From contig CM068372.1 in the NCBI GenBank assembly GCA_034769895.1, forward strand, positions 371,647,258-371,711,257: a DNA stretch of 64,000 nucleotides, given 5' to 3'. Each line of letters starts with the position of its first letter. Within the stretch, counting starts at the first letter, position 1. The translations under genes were made by a program, and so were the position numbers. Source of the stretch: Magicicada septendecula (lineage: Eukaryota > Arthropoda > Insecta > Hemiptera > Cicadidae). Of this stretch, positions 10,521 to 20,213 are shown in pieces. The notes under the pieces were generated by a model. That model did no database searches and was not told the DNA's origin. It saw only the letters and a list, made by a program, of their open reading frames with translations.

Positions 10521-10925
10521 AGATGATGATTAATTCACACACACACGCGCGCGCGCGGGGTCATATCGTACATTCTTTCTTTCTATTTATCATAAATCTT
10601 ATGGTTGTACTTCCATGCGAATAGACCTATGGTGTATAGCATTGAGTAATTGCTATACCATGAAGACATACAGTACACCAAACGTGTTTCACTCAGTGTT
10701 TCTTGTTGGCGCAAACTAAATGCAATTTTTCCAACGTCACATCTAAATCGGTATCAAAATCATAAGCAGTACCAGCGCCTAATTGTCGAAAACGAGGTAT
10801 CTGTTGCAAACCATAATATTACTAAGCTTACAACAGTCTATTGCAAAACAGCTTTGGAGAAACTTTCCAGTCAGACGGTGTGCTGGCCCAAGTTAAAATA
10901 CTTGTATGGTGATAACAGAACGGTA

Positions 10926-10975
<50 letters not shown>

Positions 10976-11191
10976 GAACAGTTTAGAGTTTAATACAAAG
11001 CTTAAAACTATAACTCGATAGCAGGCTGTTATTATTATTACTATTACATATTATAATATTTCGGATATTAGCAATTGTTTTAGAAAGAACCCTAAATACA
11101 ACGCTTAGACCTATAAAAAGCTGAGGTCGTCCGCAGGTGTAAATATATTTTTGTAACATCATATCTATCGATACTAAAAAGAGATTTATAT
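10521..11191 (+). other. AT-rich stretch with (TA)n; possible 5' continuation of a reverse transcriptase relic
   Basis: Contains a CA/CG dinucleotide run (10539-10557) and a (TA)n run (10926-10972). The last few codons before Gypsy-2 (to 11191) join, in the right position, to the reverse transcriptase segment that restarts at 16411, so some of this region is probably reverse transcriptase relic. No further motif could be read with confidence. Confidence 0.35.
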
Positions 11192-11416
11192 TGTTACGAC
11201 GGTCTACTCGATCGTCGTAGGTACAGTGGAAACAAAATAAGTACAAGACACCAATTAAGTCACTAATCACCAGCCTTAATTTTTACTGTTAAACAGTTCA
11301 CAATTAACAACACAGTCTCCTGCAACAAATCAAATAAAAATTGTTCACACGCAATAAAATGTCACTAATATTAAACACAATTGTATTACAATTATACCGC
11401 CCGATTATAAAACACA
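11192..11416 (-). repeat. Gypsy-2 3' LTR, partial
   Basis: About 225 bases nearly identical to the first part of 15850-16406 (same GATCGTCGTAGGTACAGTGG words), diverging abruptly after ATTATAAAAC. The remainder of the LTR has been lost or replaced. Confidence 0.85.
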
Positions 11417-11429
11417 CCATCTGTCCGCG

Positions 11430-12070
11430 CTTGCAATGACATTGATGTATGGAGAGAAACTATGAGAGGAAGTTTAGCACAAAAGAGTGTGACATCCTTC
11501 AACGTCGATGTGCAGGTGCATGGATGTATCATAAATCTAACAGAGCAGCTGTGCGACAGGAAGAAGTACGATTAGGAGTACCAAGAAGGATACGGCACAG
11601 GTGAATAAACTAATATAATTAGTGCAGCTGGAAGCTTGAAGAAATTAAGGGATTGTTCTAACTGAAAGGCGCAGAAAAACACTAGAGAGAAGTACAATTG
11701 TGAAATACTAAGAAAACTATAGCAGAGGTGAATGCACTAGTTAACAGGGACAGCTGGATGCTTAGAGAAGCTAAAGGGTGTTCTGGCTGAATGGCATAGA
11801 AAGACGCCAGAGAGGAGTACAATTAGAAAATACTAAGAAAGCCACGCATGAGGTTATTAAACTAATTTAACAAGTGCAGCTGGACGCTTAAAGAAAATAA
11901 GGGTTGTTCTGGGTAAAGGGAGTAGAAAAACACCAGAGAGAGATTTACCAAGAAAGCTAGAGCAGGGGTGAGTGAACTAATTAACAGGACAGCTGGACGT
12001 TAGAGAACACCAGGGTTGTTCTGTCTAAATGACATAGAAAAACGACAGAAAGATTTACGAGTCTGATAAT
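11430..12070. repeat. Degenerate minisatellite, ~113-128 bp unit, about four copies
   Basis: The word (G/A)CAGCTGGA(A/T/C)GCTT recurs at about 11622, 11750, 11876 and 11989, each followed by GTTCT, AGAAA(A/G)AC and AAGAAAGC-like words, then GTGAA(T/C). It sits where pol should be in Gypsy-2. No coding potential seen. 11430-11600 is unique sequence with no feature recognised. Confidence 0.7.
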
Positions 12071-12915
12071 CGGACAGACCGCGGCAGATGTAGTTGAACC
12101 AGAGCCAGAAATAAGGAGGGAACCAACGTGTCCTATCAGAAAACAGCTTTTAAATGTTGGCGGGTTCCAGGAGTGAATTTTCCTAGAAGAAAGCAAGAAG
12201 GACCAATTAAAACGGAGCAAAGTGAAACATAGGAAAACTAGTGGGGAAATATGTGTAGTGAATATATACAAAGAACTGAGGCGCGATCAGGGAGTCGACG
12301 TTAAACTTTTGAAGCCTTTACTTAAAATCGGAAAGAGTCGGTGGTAAATGTTCGTGGAGTCTGTTGTAAAGTTTCGGAGTCTACGATGAAAGCTCAGAGT
12401 GTTTACTTAAAGTTTCGTAAAGTCAACATGAGTAAATAGTTTGTGAAAATTTAGAAATCTAGTCTAAATTTTCATAGAGTCAAAGTGAAAGAACAGTTTG
12501 TGTAACGGAGTTAAATATCGAGAAACTGAGAACTAGCGTTTTATTAGTTTGTAACTCGTAAAAACAAACAATCGAATCGTAGCATGTGTTACTAACGATA
12601 TAAACGATAAAAACGGAATAAGACGCTTGCGAACTGTAAATTATCGTAACGAGAATCACCGTTGTGAATTAGTGAGCAGTTCTTACAATAATGTAAATAT
12701 CAGGAGAAGCCAGACATACTTAGTGAGAGTGAAGTGATTAAAAGTGTTCGTCAATCATTCACTACGAGAGTGAACCACGCTATGAACCAGGAGAAAATCT
12801 ACAGTTAATCAGCGGACCTAAGAAGATGGAGATGGAGTCACAATACATCAACACGCCGTAGACAGGAATATTCGTACCAACAGTAAAATTTTATGTACTA
12901 ATTACTATTTTACTA
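12071..12915. other. Unassigned sequence inside Gypsy-2
   Basis: No gene recognised. The repeated GTTTCG/AAAGTT(T)CGTAAAGTC words around 12300-12520 give it a leader-like, low-complexity look, but no family could be named. Confidence 0.3.
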
Positions 12916-12924
12916 TACACCTGT

Positions 12925-13010
12925 CTGTCCTTCTAAAAGAACTTACGTAGGAATCTGTCCTTCTAAAAGAACTTACGTAGGAACCTGTCCTTCTAAAAGA
13001 ACTTACGTAT
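12925..13010. repeat. Triple 30-bp tandem repeat
   Basis: Three copies of CTGTCCTTCTAAAAGAACTT followed by ACGTA. Each unit holds the small inverted repeat TTCT-AAAAGAA. The rest to 13516 is AT-rich without features. Confidence 0.9.
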
Positions 13011-13516
13011 AAATTACATATTAAAACTTGAAGTAATCAAATACGAATAAAAAAGCGAACTAAGCACTTACAATTAAGAATATTTATTCATATATTAAAA
13101 TGAATCCATTTGGAATAAATGTATTTTGTAATATGATAAGTAATTAGATGTAAAGGTTATTCATGCTTATTTACAAAATCTAAGGAACCCTGAGATATAT
13201 AGAGACTTTAGTATATAAATTGTTTATTGGTAAAATCATATTAAAATTAATTAATGAATATAATATGTTAAAAGCTATTGAGAATTGATATGAATGACAG
13301 CTAATTTAAATGTAATAAATATGTTGGTTAGACTGATAGATGTGTAATTTTGTATTATTTAAAGATTAACCTTATGAATTACACAACACTATTACTTGAG
13401 ATAGATTTCTTTAACACCAACAAAAAATTATTAAAGAAACTAATTATCATTACTTTTAAACCGCATCTAGGGCAATTATAGTTATATTTGACGTAACAAC
13501 ACTGGGCAAAAACAAT

Positions 13517-13879
13517 TTAAAGTGATACTGTTCGTCCCGAACTGGCAAACCGTCTCTGAAGTAATACTCTACCAGGCAGTCTAGGTGGACGTCCATGCGA
13601 AAGATAATTCTCTGGTTCTCCGAATTCAGTCTCGTGTGATCCGAACATCACGTTCCCAGGAATGCGAGTCTTCCGCTCAACCACTAGTTTCGCTGGAATC
13701 ACTCCCGTTGCGTCATGTACTGATAACGTAACCACCACTGGCTGATCCAAGTTTGTTTGGTTCTCGTCAACAAGCTCTTTTGTAACCTCATCTTCAGCCA
13801 CTTTGCTCTCAGGCGCTTCTATCAGCTCAGGAACAAGCAAGAGTTTTGTCTCGACAACCATAGTTGGCTTTCCAATCAC
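13517..13879 (-). pseudogene. Gypsy-2 Pol hinge segment after protease
   Basis: A 120-residue open segment follows the protease after a short broken stretch. It is rich in Glu, Val and Pro in its first half and ends basic with GRPPRLPGRVLLQRR. No catalytic motif was seen. Its place between protease and the missing reverse transcriptase suggests a linker of the polyprotein. Function unknown. Confidence 0.5.
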
Positions 13880-13978
13880 CTCTTTTGTCGTTACACTTAT
13901 TTGTATTTACTTTGCTAGTTCTTCCTCCATTTCCGCTTGCAATAGGGAGGGTTCCTCTTGACCAGAACTGTTGACATT

Positions 13979-14668
13979 TTATTCGACTAATGCCACTCGC
14001 TTAATCGAATGATTGGTAGACCCTGTCATTTTAGCCATGCAAAGCTTTATCTTCTCTTGGCCAACCTTCAGGACATTCTCTCTTAAGTTCACAACGAATA
14101 CGTAGGCATTCATAATGTCCGTGCCAAGAATCACTTCATCGACAATGTCTGCAACGAGCATTTGGTGGCTAGACTCGAGAAGACCCACGCGTACACGTAC
14201 GTCTACCTTTCCTAGTACCTTGACGGGGCCTCCAGTCACAGTCTGTATTGTACAAGAGCTAATTAGAGGCTGGCGGTTGCTGACTAAGTCAGGCCGCACA
14301 ATGGACACTGTTGCGCCCGTGTCAACTGTAAATGATGTTGGTTTACCTTCCGCAAATCCATAAACAATCAAGTTTCCACTGGTCTTATGTAGCGTGGAAA
14401 CTGTGTGCTGTTCTGGGGCTTTACTTCTCCAATTGGTGCGATCACTCTCTTCTCTCGGTATCTTCTTTTCTCGGTTTCCCACAGTTGTAACATTTCGGTC
14501 TTCTGTCTTTTTCAAATCGTTGCGACTCTCTTGAACTTTTGAATTGTTTGTCCGACAACATTGTTTTTCTGCACCCATCGTAACAGCAATGTGATACAGG
14601 GATATTCTGACTGCAACGTGATGGCACAAACCCATTAATGTAGCGGGACGCTGACTTGGCAGCTTCAA
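13979..14668 (-). pseudogene. Gypsy-2 Gag C-terminus and aspartic protease
   Basis: The 229-residue frame carries SFTVDTGATVSIVRPDL (active site DTG) and, about 60 residues on, EVILGTDIMNAY, the second conserved loop (ILG) of retropepsins. The overlapping frame just upstream (14771-14442) has PKCYNCGKP, the first half of a CCHC zinc knuckle that is then cut by a frameshift. The protease would process Gag-Pol. The copy is near-complete in this domain but separated from Gag and Pol by shifts. Confidence 0.85.
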
Positions 14669-15759
14669 ACTCTAGGGCGTGAACAAGAGCTTCTGAGCTA
14701 TTTCGGTGTCTTGCCATTCGTAACACTTGCTGAAGTTCACAATCTCCGATGCCATCAATAAATGTTTGCACCGCAACCTTATTCGGAAGTCTTCTGGTGC
14801 TTCAGGATAGGCCAATCTAGTCAATCTGTCGATACTTGCTTCAAATTCTTGAAGACTCTCCCCGGAACGTTGTCGTCTTGTTCTCAACTGAGCGTAGTAC
14901 ACCTCTCGCAAATGTTTATCACCGTAGCGTAATTCTAGAGCTTTTATCAACTCGGCATAGATGTTCTGGCTGTCAGGTGGGACTTTCTGTAGTAATTCTG
15001 CCGCAGGTCCTTTTAATGCGAGAACGAGTGGAACTGCCTTGTCTTTCTACGTCCAATTATTTACGCATGCAGCAGCTTCGAATTTGCGTAAATACGTCGC
15101 CCAGTGCGTGCTTCCATCAGAGGTTAGGGCCTTGACATGAACTGTCCCAACCGAAGGCGAGGTGACCTTCTCTATTGACTTATTTTCTGTGTCTTTCTCT
15201 GTCTTTATCATTGGTACAGTCTGTTCACAAAGTTGTTTTGGTTGTAACTTCAGGCACTGCTGAACTTCAATTTTAATTTGTTCTCTTATGTTTGCCATTG
15301 AATTTTCTACTGCAGATATTTTTGTTGACATAGCTTCTTCCACAGTCAAGACAGATTTTTCTACTTCAGCTATTTTATTTGACATGGATTCTTCTACGTC
15401 AGATATTCTGGTAATCTGATTATTGAGCTCACCTCGTAATTCACCTACGTCACCACGTAGGAGACCCAATTCTGCGGTAGTATGTCCTTGCATCTGCTTT
15501 TGTTCATGACTTAACGCTTTGATGCCACCTGCTTCACGTTTACGTTCCTCTGCCTCCAGCTTACGTTCCTCTTTTTGTCTTTCTTCTGTTTCTAGCATTA
15601 GTGCTTTCTGACGTTCTTCAGTCTCTTCTCTTTCCTGTCTTCGTTCTTCTTTTTGTCGTCTTTCTGCTTTTCCGCCTCCTGCCTGCGTTTCTCATCCTGT
15701 CGTTTCTCCGTCTGTAACAGCAGCGCCTGTAAATTTTCCATCATCTGACTGGCATCCAT
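14442..15759 (-). pseudogene. Gypsy-2 Gag
   Basis: Translation from MDASQMMENLQALLLQTEKR at 15759 gives a long Glu/Arg/Lys coiled coil, continued at 15598-15047 with AEERKREAGG and heptad-like VEESMSNKIAEVEKS. Then come VKALTSDGSTHWATYLRKFE, a capsid start common in Gypsy Gags, and at 14950-14672 LRYGDKHLREVYYAQLRTR with ESLQEFEASIDRL, the capsid core. PKCYNCGKP near 14480 is the nucleocapsid. At least three frameshifts separate the parts. The start is the first Met after the primer site. Confidence 0.8.
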
Positions 15760-15827
15760 TGTTTTCTGATTAATTACGAATTACACTCGTCTTGTACAAA
15801 GTGTCCACTGTTTCCACTGTTAACCGT

Positions 15828-15849
15828 TCAATCCCACTTCTGACACCAC
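15828..15849 (-). promoter_or_regulatory. Gypsy-2 primer-binding site
   Basis: Minus strand TGGTGTCAGAAGTGGGATTG lies directly after the LTR end TCGTAACAG. Its TGG start and position identify it as the tRNA primer site; this motif is common in Gypsy elements of this type. Confidence 0.75.
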
Positions 15850-16406
15850 TGTTACGATGGTCTGGTCTACTTGATCGTCGTAGGTACAGTGGAAACAAAA
15901 TAAGTACAAGACACCAATTAAGTCACTAATCACCAGCTTTAATTTTTACTGTTAAACAGTTCGTAATTAACAACACAGTCTACTACAACAAATCAAATAA
16001 AAATTGTTCACACGCAATAAAATGTCACTAATATTAAACGCAATTGTATTACAATTATACCGCCCGATTATAAAACGCAACACTTCACTAATAACCACTT
16101 GAACGTACACAGTAATCTCGCCGATAATAACTCGAACCGCACTGAAAATATATCGCTGCAATACTGACTACTAAGGCCGCTGCCGCCAAGTATTTATACA
16201 ACGCTCACAGACCAGGACGTTCCTAATTGCGTCTTAGCGTCCGTATGAACTACGTAACTAACTGCGGCCTTGACACAGTCCGCACGGCTGGCGGCATCGA
16301 GAAGACTCTCGCAAATGCGTCTACAGTCACATATGCCGCACACATTAGAGCGAGATTCTTCTGGCACATTCGACAAACACGTAGATTGTTCTGTGATGTC
16401 GTAACA
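15850..16406 (-). repeat. Gypsy-2 5' LTR, complete
   Basis: 557 bases running TGTTACGA...TCGTAACA with terminal inverted repeats of 8 bp. The first ~225 bases match 11192-11416 with only a few differences. It would hold the promoter and polyadenylation signals for minus-strand transcription. Confidence 0.85.
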
Positions 16407-16410
16407 ATAT

Positions 16411-16915
16411 TAATAAGGGAGTGCGGCAAGGCTGCAGTATGTCTCCAGCACTGTTCAATGTCTCTATTGATGACAACGTTAGAGAGTGACAATTACAAGC
16501 GAATCCATGAATAAATAAAAATAATACAACATACATGAATACAATGCTGTTTGCGGATGATCAAGTAATCATAAAAAACAATGAATGCGAGCTCAAGAGA
16601 TCGATTTTCTAGTCATAGCAAGTCTGTTCGAATAACAACATGAAAAGTTCTGTCCTGAAGACAAAAACTATGGCATTTATGGGAAAATACCCCTTATGGA
16701 CTAAGATTGTATTGGATAATAAGAGTCCAACTTAATAATATTATCTTAAGTGTATTTAGATACTAAGAGTGTAGAGCAAGTGTCACATTTTCGCTATCTT
16801 GGCTGTGACATTTATGATGTGGATTACCGGAAAGTTTTGAGCCCAAAAAAATGTCTGAACAACACAAAATACAAAGAATGGGTGTGTCCTTTGAACAACG
16901 TGTTGCGTTATCCTC
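16411..16915 (+). pseudogene. Non-LTR reverse transcriptase relic (3' part, after Gypsy-2)
   Basis: The sequence after the Gypsy-2 target duplication reads GVRQGCSMSPALFNVSID, then MLFADDQVII (the catalytic xADD box), KTKTMAF, and SHFRYLGCDI. These are ordered palm and thumb blocks of a non-LTR reverse transcriptase. Stops fall between blocks. The 5' half should lie left of 11192. It ends near 16915 where mariner-like sequence begins. Confidence 0.8.
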
Positions 16916-16929
16916 GACAGTACTGTCTC

Positions 16930-17440
16930 CGGCGTCGAAACGAGGATCTACCGCAATACACCAGAAACGAAAAAGGAACTCAACGATATGGAAACATCCA
17001 GGATCTCCAGTTTCAACAAAATTGAAGGCAACAACTTCTGCTCGGGAAGTTATGGCGATAGTGTTCTGGAACAGTAAGGGACATTATTATTGGTTAATTA
17101 CATTTACAAAGGATAAAGAATTAATGTTTATTGTAACACTGTAACTTTACAGAAATTAAAGGGAAACGATTAGTCGAAAAACATGTTAGAACGCTGATCC
17201 AAACTGTAAAGCTTTTGCGTGATAGTGCAAGTACCCAAAGTGTTGAGGGAACACTTCAGGAAATCAGAAAAATGAGCGGGAAACTCTTGAACGCCACCTT
17301 ACAACCCCGATTTGATTCCCTGTGATTTCCCCCTGTTCAGGAACCTGAAGGGCCTTTTTCATTATGACGATTTTCGTCTGACGAAGAAGAAGTGAGATAA
17401 TAGACTGGCTGACAAATTTGGACGTAAATGTTTATGTGGA
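16930..17440 (+). pseudogene. Mariner-like transposase fragment
   Basis: Shifted frames give ETRIYRNTPETKKELN, IWKHPGSP, KATTSAREVMAIVFWNSKG, and near 17275-17365 PYNPDLIPCDFPLFRNLKG. These correspond to the first catalytic region (its aspartate replaced), the HPGSP block and the third-aspartate block of mariner transposases. The second catalytic block is unreadable. No terminal repeats were found. Dead fragment. Confidence 0.75.
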
Positions 17441-17460
17441 GGGTAGGCTATATGATAAAT

Positions 17461-17512
17461 ATATCACTACCGACTTGGGACACAAAGTTTTTTATTTGTA
17501 AAAATGTAAAAG
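17461..17512. repeat. Arm of the CGGAACACAAA repeat family (copy D)
   Basis: ATCACTACCGACTTGGGACACAAA-type sequence followed by a GTAAAA-rich segment. It is homologous to 55325-55382, 59421-59476 (inverted), 43850-43922 and 26052-26092. It marks the distal end of this PLE terminal repeat. Confidence 0.7.
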
Positions 17513-17523
17513 TTTTACCTTAT

Positions 17524-17563
17524 AGCTGAACCAGTTTTCGCTTATTATAAGCTTCGTCAGAGG
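17524..17563 (-). ncRNA. Hammerhead ribozyme at PLE-1 3' end (copy D)
   Basis: Minus strand: CTGACGA, stem II GCTTA-TAA-TAAGC after one extra A, GAAA, stem III AACTGGTT (self-complementary with one G-T pair), cleavage base C. Stem I pairs AG and CT, then GC/AT across one bulged base. It lies about 140 bases 3' of the endonuclease frame. The extra A and wobble make activity less certain. Confidence 0.7.
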
Positions 17564-17639
17564 CTGCCACTGGGAGCGCTGTCCGTCTTGTTCTTGGCGA
17601 CGGAGTCGACTTTTGAAGGATCGATGTTATGTGTGTGGG

Positions 17640-17945
17640 GGGTATGGTATGTTCGAATAATATGTGTGATTTGAATTGCGTCTGTTAGTTTAGGATGTCG
17701 TTTTTATGTATTTTTGTGTGTTTGTATATTTTCAATTGTTCAAGAGTGTCTAGCTCGGCCTTTTGTGTGTATGTGTAAAATGTCTATGTTGTTGTCTACG
17801 TTTGTGTATGTGTGGTTTGCTTCAATGAGGTGGTTTGCAAAGGTGGATTCGGTAGTGGAGTGTAGTGCCTTTGTGTGTTCAATGTATCTTTGTTTGAAGC
17901 AACGTCCCGTCTGGCCTATGTAGAATTTGTTGCAATCTGAGCGAT
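17640..17945 (-). pseudogene. PLE-1 GIY-YIG endonuclease
   Basis: The minus strand reads DCNKFYIGQTGRCFKQRY, then IEHTKALH and FANHLIEANHTY. This is the GIY-YIG fold of Penelope-like elements: tyrosine and IGQTGR in the first strand-loop, the Arg of KxRY, and the H...EH / NH pattern further on. The domain nicks target DNA for reverse transcription. A shift follows near 17760 and the frame is cut at 17957 by palindrome C. Confidence 0.85.
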
Positions 17946-18008
17946 TTAGTTTGTAACTATAAAAATAGGTTAATTACCTTTCGTCACACTTCTTATATAT
18001 CAAAGTTT

Positions 18009-18052
18009 AGGATAACTCGAGTTTCGACACTGTTATGTCATCATCAGATCCT
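18009..18052 (-). ncRNA. Hammerhead ribozyme (palindrome C, left arm)
   Basis: Mirror of the right-arm ribozyme: same CTGATGA, GACA/TGTC stem II and ACTCGAGT stem III on the minus strand. AGGAT/ATCCT stem I is also present. Confidence 0.8.
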
Positions 18053-18319
18053 TAAAATATTGTTGAAACTACATATATTGATGTTCACACATCTTGTCAA
18101 ATGATAAAACAACACACACGAAGGGACAAAAACATTTAAATGGAGGAAATGCAGGAATGCATCGCAGTCCTGTACAGGTCGGCAACGTTCGCGTATCGTG
18201 TGTTCCCTATTTATTTTGAATGTTTTGAGTGTTTAAATGTTTTTGTCCCTTAGTGTGTGTTGTTTTATCATTTGACAAGATGTGTGAACATCAATATATG
18301 TAGTTTCAACAATATTTTA

Positions 18320-18363
18320 AGGATCTGATGATGACATAACAGTGTCGAAACTCGAGTTATCCT
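18320..18363 (+). ncRNA. Hammerhead ribozyme (palindrome C, right arm)
   Basis: Stem I AGGAT (18320-18324) pairs with ATCCT (18359-18363). Core CTGATGA begins at 18325; stem II is GACA-TAACAG-TGTC; GAAA follows; stem III is the 8-base palindrome ACTCGAGT; the cleavage base is T18358. This is the best-formed hammerhead of the window. Confidence 0.85.
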
Positions 18364-18454
18364 AAACTTGGATATATTATAAGAAGTGTGACGAAAGGTA
18401 ATTAACCTATTTTTATAGTCATAACCACTTCTGGAGGGAATAACAATGTTTAAA

Positions 18455-18605
18455 TTAGTTTGTAAACTAACCAGGTAGATCAAATTTGTTTTGTTCTTTG
18501 TGTGTATGTTTTGATAGTGTGTGTTCTGTTTTGTTTGTAGTTTTGTATGCGATTCTGTATCCTGCTTTTTTTAATTTGTGGGCTATTTTAACATGATAAT
18601 GTTTT
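18455..18605 (-). pseudogene. PLE-1 linker between reverse transcriptase and endonuclease
   Basis: The minus strand reads KKAGYRIAYKTTNKTEHTL and then NKFDLPG before the insertion. Penelope-like proteins carry this connection (YRTANT-like, then a Gly-x-Tyr-xLxC strand) just before the GIY-YIG domain. Sequence joins the endonuclease segment once palindrome C is removed. Confidence 0.75.
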
Positions 18606-18609
18606 TAGG

Positions 18610-19692
18610 CTGGGGGTCATTCCACAAAAACGTAACGTCATCGAAAAATGTAACGCTTCCACACTTTCGATTCCCCACAGTCTAGAAATCTTCGGTTTCT
18701 GTCGTTTTTAAGAAATCCGTATGAACATTGTTGAACAGGAGAGTATGCAGTTTATGCACATTATACGTTTCAAAAGCCTAAAATTTAAACCTGGTAGTCG
18801 TGGGACTACCGGTAGACATGGAATCATGGGCAGACTTGTGCTTTGGGAAGGAATGAAGGGTTGGTTAAATAAAGTGCTTAGAGAATTCCTCGTCGACTCC
18901 TTTGAAGCGGCGACTTGGACCGGGCTGTTCTGCGCAGAGCATCGAGGGTCCAATGTTGTCGAAGCACAAGTCATTAATGTTCTCATCGTCTGTTTTCTTG
19001 CTAGCTAGCCGTACGCTCGATCTGAGTCGCTTTGGGGGCACGCCGGATGACCCAGGTATCGGAGATGCGGGCCGCTTGGGCGCTGACGGGGTTTCGTCAG
19101 TCTTCAAATGGTTGCCATTTTCTAAGTTCTGGGCCGATTTCTTTGATTTTAGTCTCAAACGATAGGCCTGTTGACGCTCTGCATAGGATTTGTCGGTTTT
19201 CGGTTGAAGTTTTTGGTTCGAGTTTTATCGCGATTTTTAGGTCGAGGCATTTCAAATTTTTGAGTTCAAATGTTGTTATTATTTTCTGTGAGTGCTTCTG
19301 GTACTCGAAATTGGTGTTATTGGAGAGATTTAGTTCTGAGGATCAAAACGCACTTTGTATTTTCGCGATCGGACTTGTAGTTCCCGAGATATTTAAGTTT
19401 TAGTGGAGCAATTTAGAAATTTTCGGCGCAAAAACACCCTCACGCAGACAAAGCCTAGAGGCAACTGAAGTCAGTTGTCAAAATTGGTGGAAGGGGGCCG
19501 AGTGACTAGATCACCTGACACCTGGTTTGCTGGGATTGGTTGAGCGGTTCGTGAGATAGTGGTATGCCGAAAGTACATTTGAAACATAACGGTCGATTTT
19601 CGCGAAACGTGCGAGTAAGACATTACATACCTATGGATTCCATGTCAATCATGCTTCGATGTTTCGGTTTCGTCGACATGATTTAAATTTTT
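18610..19692 (-). mobile_element. Unidentified 1.1-kb insertion in PLE-1
   Basis: It separates two parts of the PLE-1 frame that otherwise join. The left edge is near GGGGGTCATTCCACAAAAAC and the right edge near TTTAAATTTTTTTCAG. No terminal inverted repeats were seen; the flanking T-run could hide a short target duplication. GC content and codon texture differ from surroundings. Class not identified. Confidence 0.55.
18865..19158 (-). CDS. Unrecognised small reading frame in the unknown insertion
   Basis: A 97-residue frame starting MRLKSKKSAQNLENGNHLK, rich in Ser, Pro, Lys and Arg, with PKRPASPIPGSSGVPPKR and RRFKGVDEEFSKHF. It looks like a disordered nuclear N-terminal or linker region. 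It may be part of an element protein; coding status is unproven. Confidence 0.3.
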   Translation of the reverse strand: MRLKSKKSAQNLENGNHLKTDETPSAPKRPASPIPGSSGVPPKRLRSSVRLASKKTDDENINDLCFDNIGPSMLCAEQPGPSRRFKGVDEEFSKHFI

Positions 19693-19693
19693 T

Positions 19694-20144
19694 TCAGTGT
19701 GGTTATTGACGTATGTTAGTGTTATGAATTTGCTGTTTTCTGTCTGTGTCTGTTGTTTGTCTTGTGTTTTGTGTAGGAGTTTATTGACTATTGTTCTGTT
19801 GTATCCGTTGGTTTCTGCTAGATACTTATCGTGTTTAGTTCGTCTTTGTAGTCTTTTTCATCTAGTGGGATGTTGTTTAGTCTGTGTATCATAGTTCTGA
19901 AAGCAACTAGTTTGTGTTGTATTGTGTGATTGGACGAGTTGTGTATTAGTGTGTCAGTTGTAGTGGGTTTTCTGTGTATACTGAATTTGAGTCTGTGTTC
20001 AAATTTTGTGATGGAGAAGACTAGGAAGTTTATGCTATTGTTGTACTCGTATTCAGCAGTGAAGGTTATGTTTTTGTGTATATTGTTTATGTGGGTTAGT
20101 AGCTGTTCGCATTGTCTTTTGTTTCTCTGTAAAAGGACAAACAT
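19694..20144 (-). pseudogene. PLE-1 reverse transcriptase, C-terminal part
   Basis: The minus strand reads LLTHINNIHKNITFTAEYE, NNSINFLVFSITKFEHRLKF, IHRKPTTTDTLIHNSSNH, QHKLVAFRTMIHRLNNIPL, then (19830-19694) AETNGYNRTIVNKLL and FITLTYVNNHT. This is the conserved Penelope reverse transcriptase thumb region. The YVDD catalytic box should lie just upstream; the sequence at 20145-20165 has decayed. Identity is secure, activity impossible. Confidence 0.85.
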
Positions 20145-20213
20145 TTACACAGTGAATTATACTGAAAAACAGGCAACAAATACCCTTTAATTTTGATAAT
20201 GTAATTTAAAGTA

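Larger units (their letters stand above)
11192..16406 (-). mobile_element. Gypsy-2: defective Ty3/Gypsy retrotransposon
   Basis: LTRs begin TGTTACGA and end TCGTAACA. The right (5') LTR is complete at 15850-16406; the left (3') copy survives only as 11192-11416. A 4-bp duplication ATAT flanks the element (11188-11191 and 16407-16410). Reading leftward are primer site, Gag with coiled coil, zinc-knuckle remnant, protease, an unassigned hinge, then no reverse transcriptase, RNase H or integrase; minisatellite-like DNA occupies that place. It interrupts a non-LTR reverse transcriptase relic. Confidence 0.85.
17957..18454. mobile_element. Palindrome C: double-hammerhead element inserted in PLE-1
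   Basis: Arms 17957-18140 and 18232-18418 are near-perfect reverse complements of about 185 bp around a ~90-base centre. An 11-bp direct repeat TTAGTTTGTAA flanks the insert (17946-17956 and 18455-18465), and its removal rejoins the PLE-1 frame. About 36 unpaired bases follow the right arm. It has a hammerhead in each arm on opposite strands and no coding sequence. Confidence 0.85.
17461..20160 (-). mobile_element. Penelope-like element PLE-1, truncated, with nested insertions
   Basis: On the minus strand come part of the reverse transcriptase (20144-19694), a linker (18605-18455), a GIY-YIG endonuclease (17945-17700), and then a hammerhead ribozyme (17563-17524) and terminal-repeat arm (to 17461). 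This order matches Penelope-like retroelements, whose 3' terminal repeat carries hammerheads. Two insertions split the gene: palindrome C (17957-18454) and an unknown 1.1-kb element (~18610-19692). The 5' part of the gene is missing. Confidence 0.8.

Noticed and set aside
10650-11021. 123-residue frame ending in an Ile/Tyr dipeptide run
   Set aside because: The tail is just the translated (TA)n microsatellite. The front part might be retroelement relic but shows no clear motif.
16227-16536. Overlapping 60-95 residue frames on both strands
   Set aside because: They lie within the Gypsy-2 LTR and its edge, which is non-coding; no motif seen.
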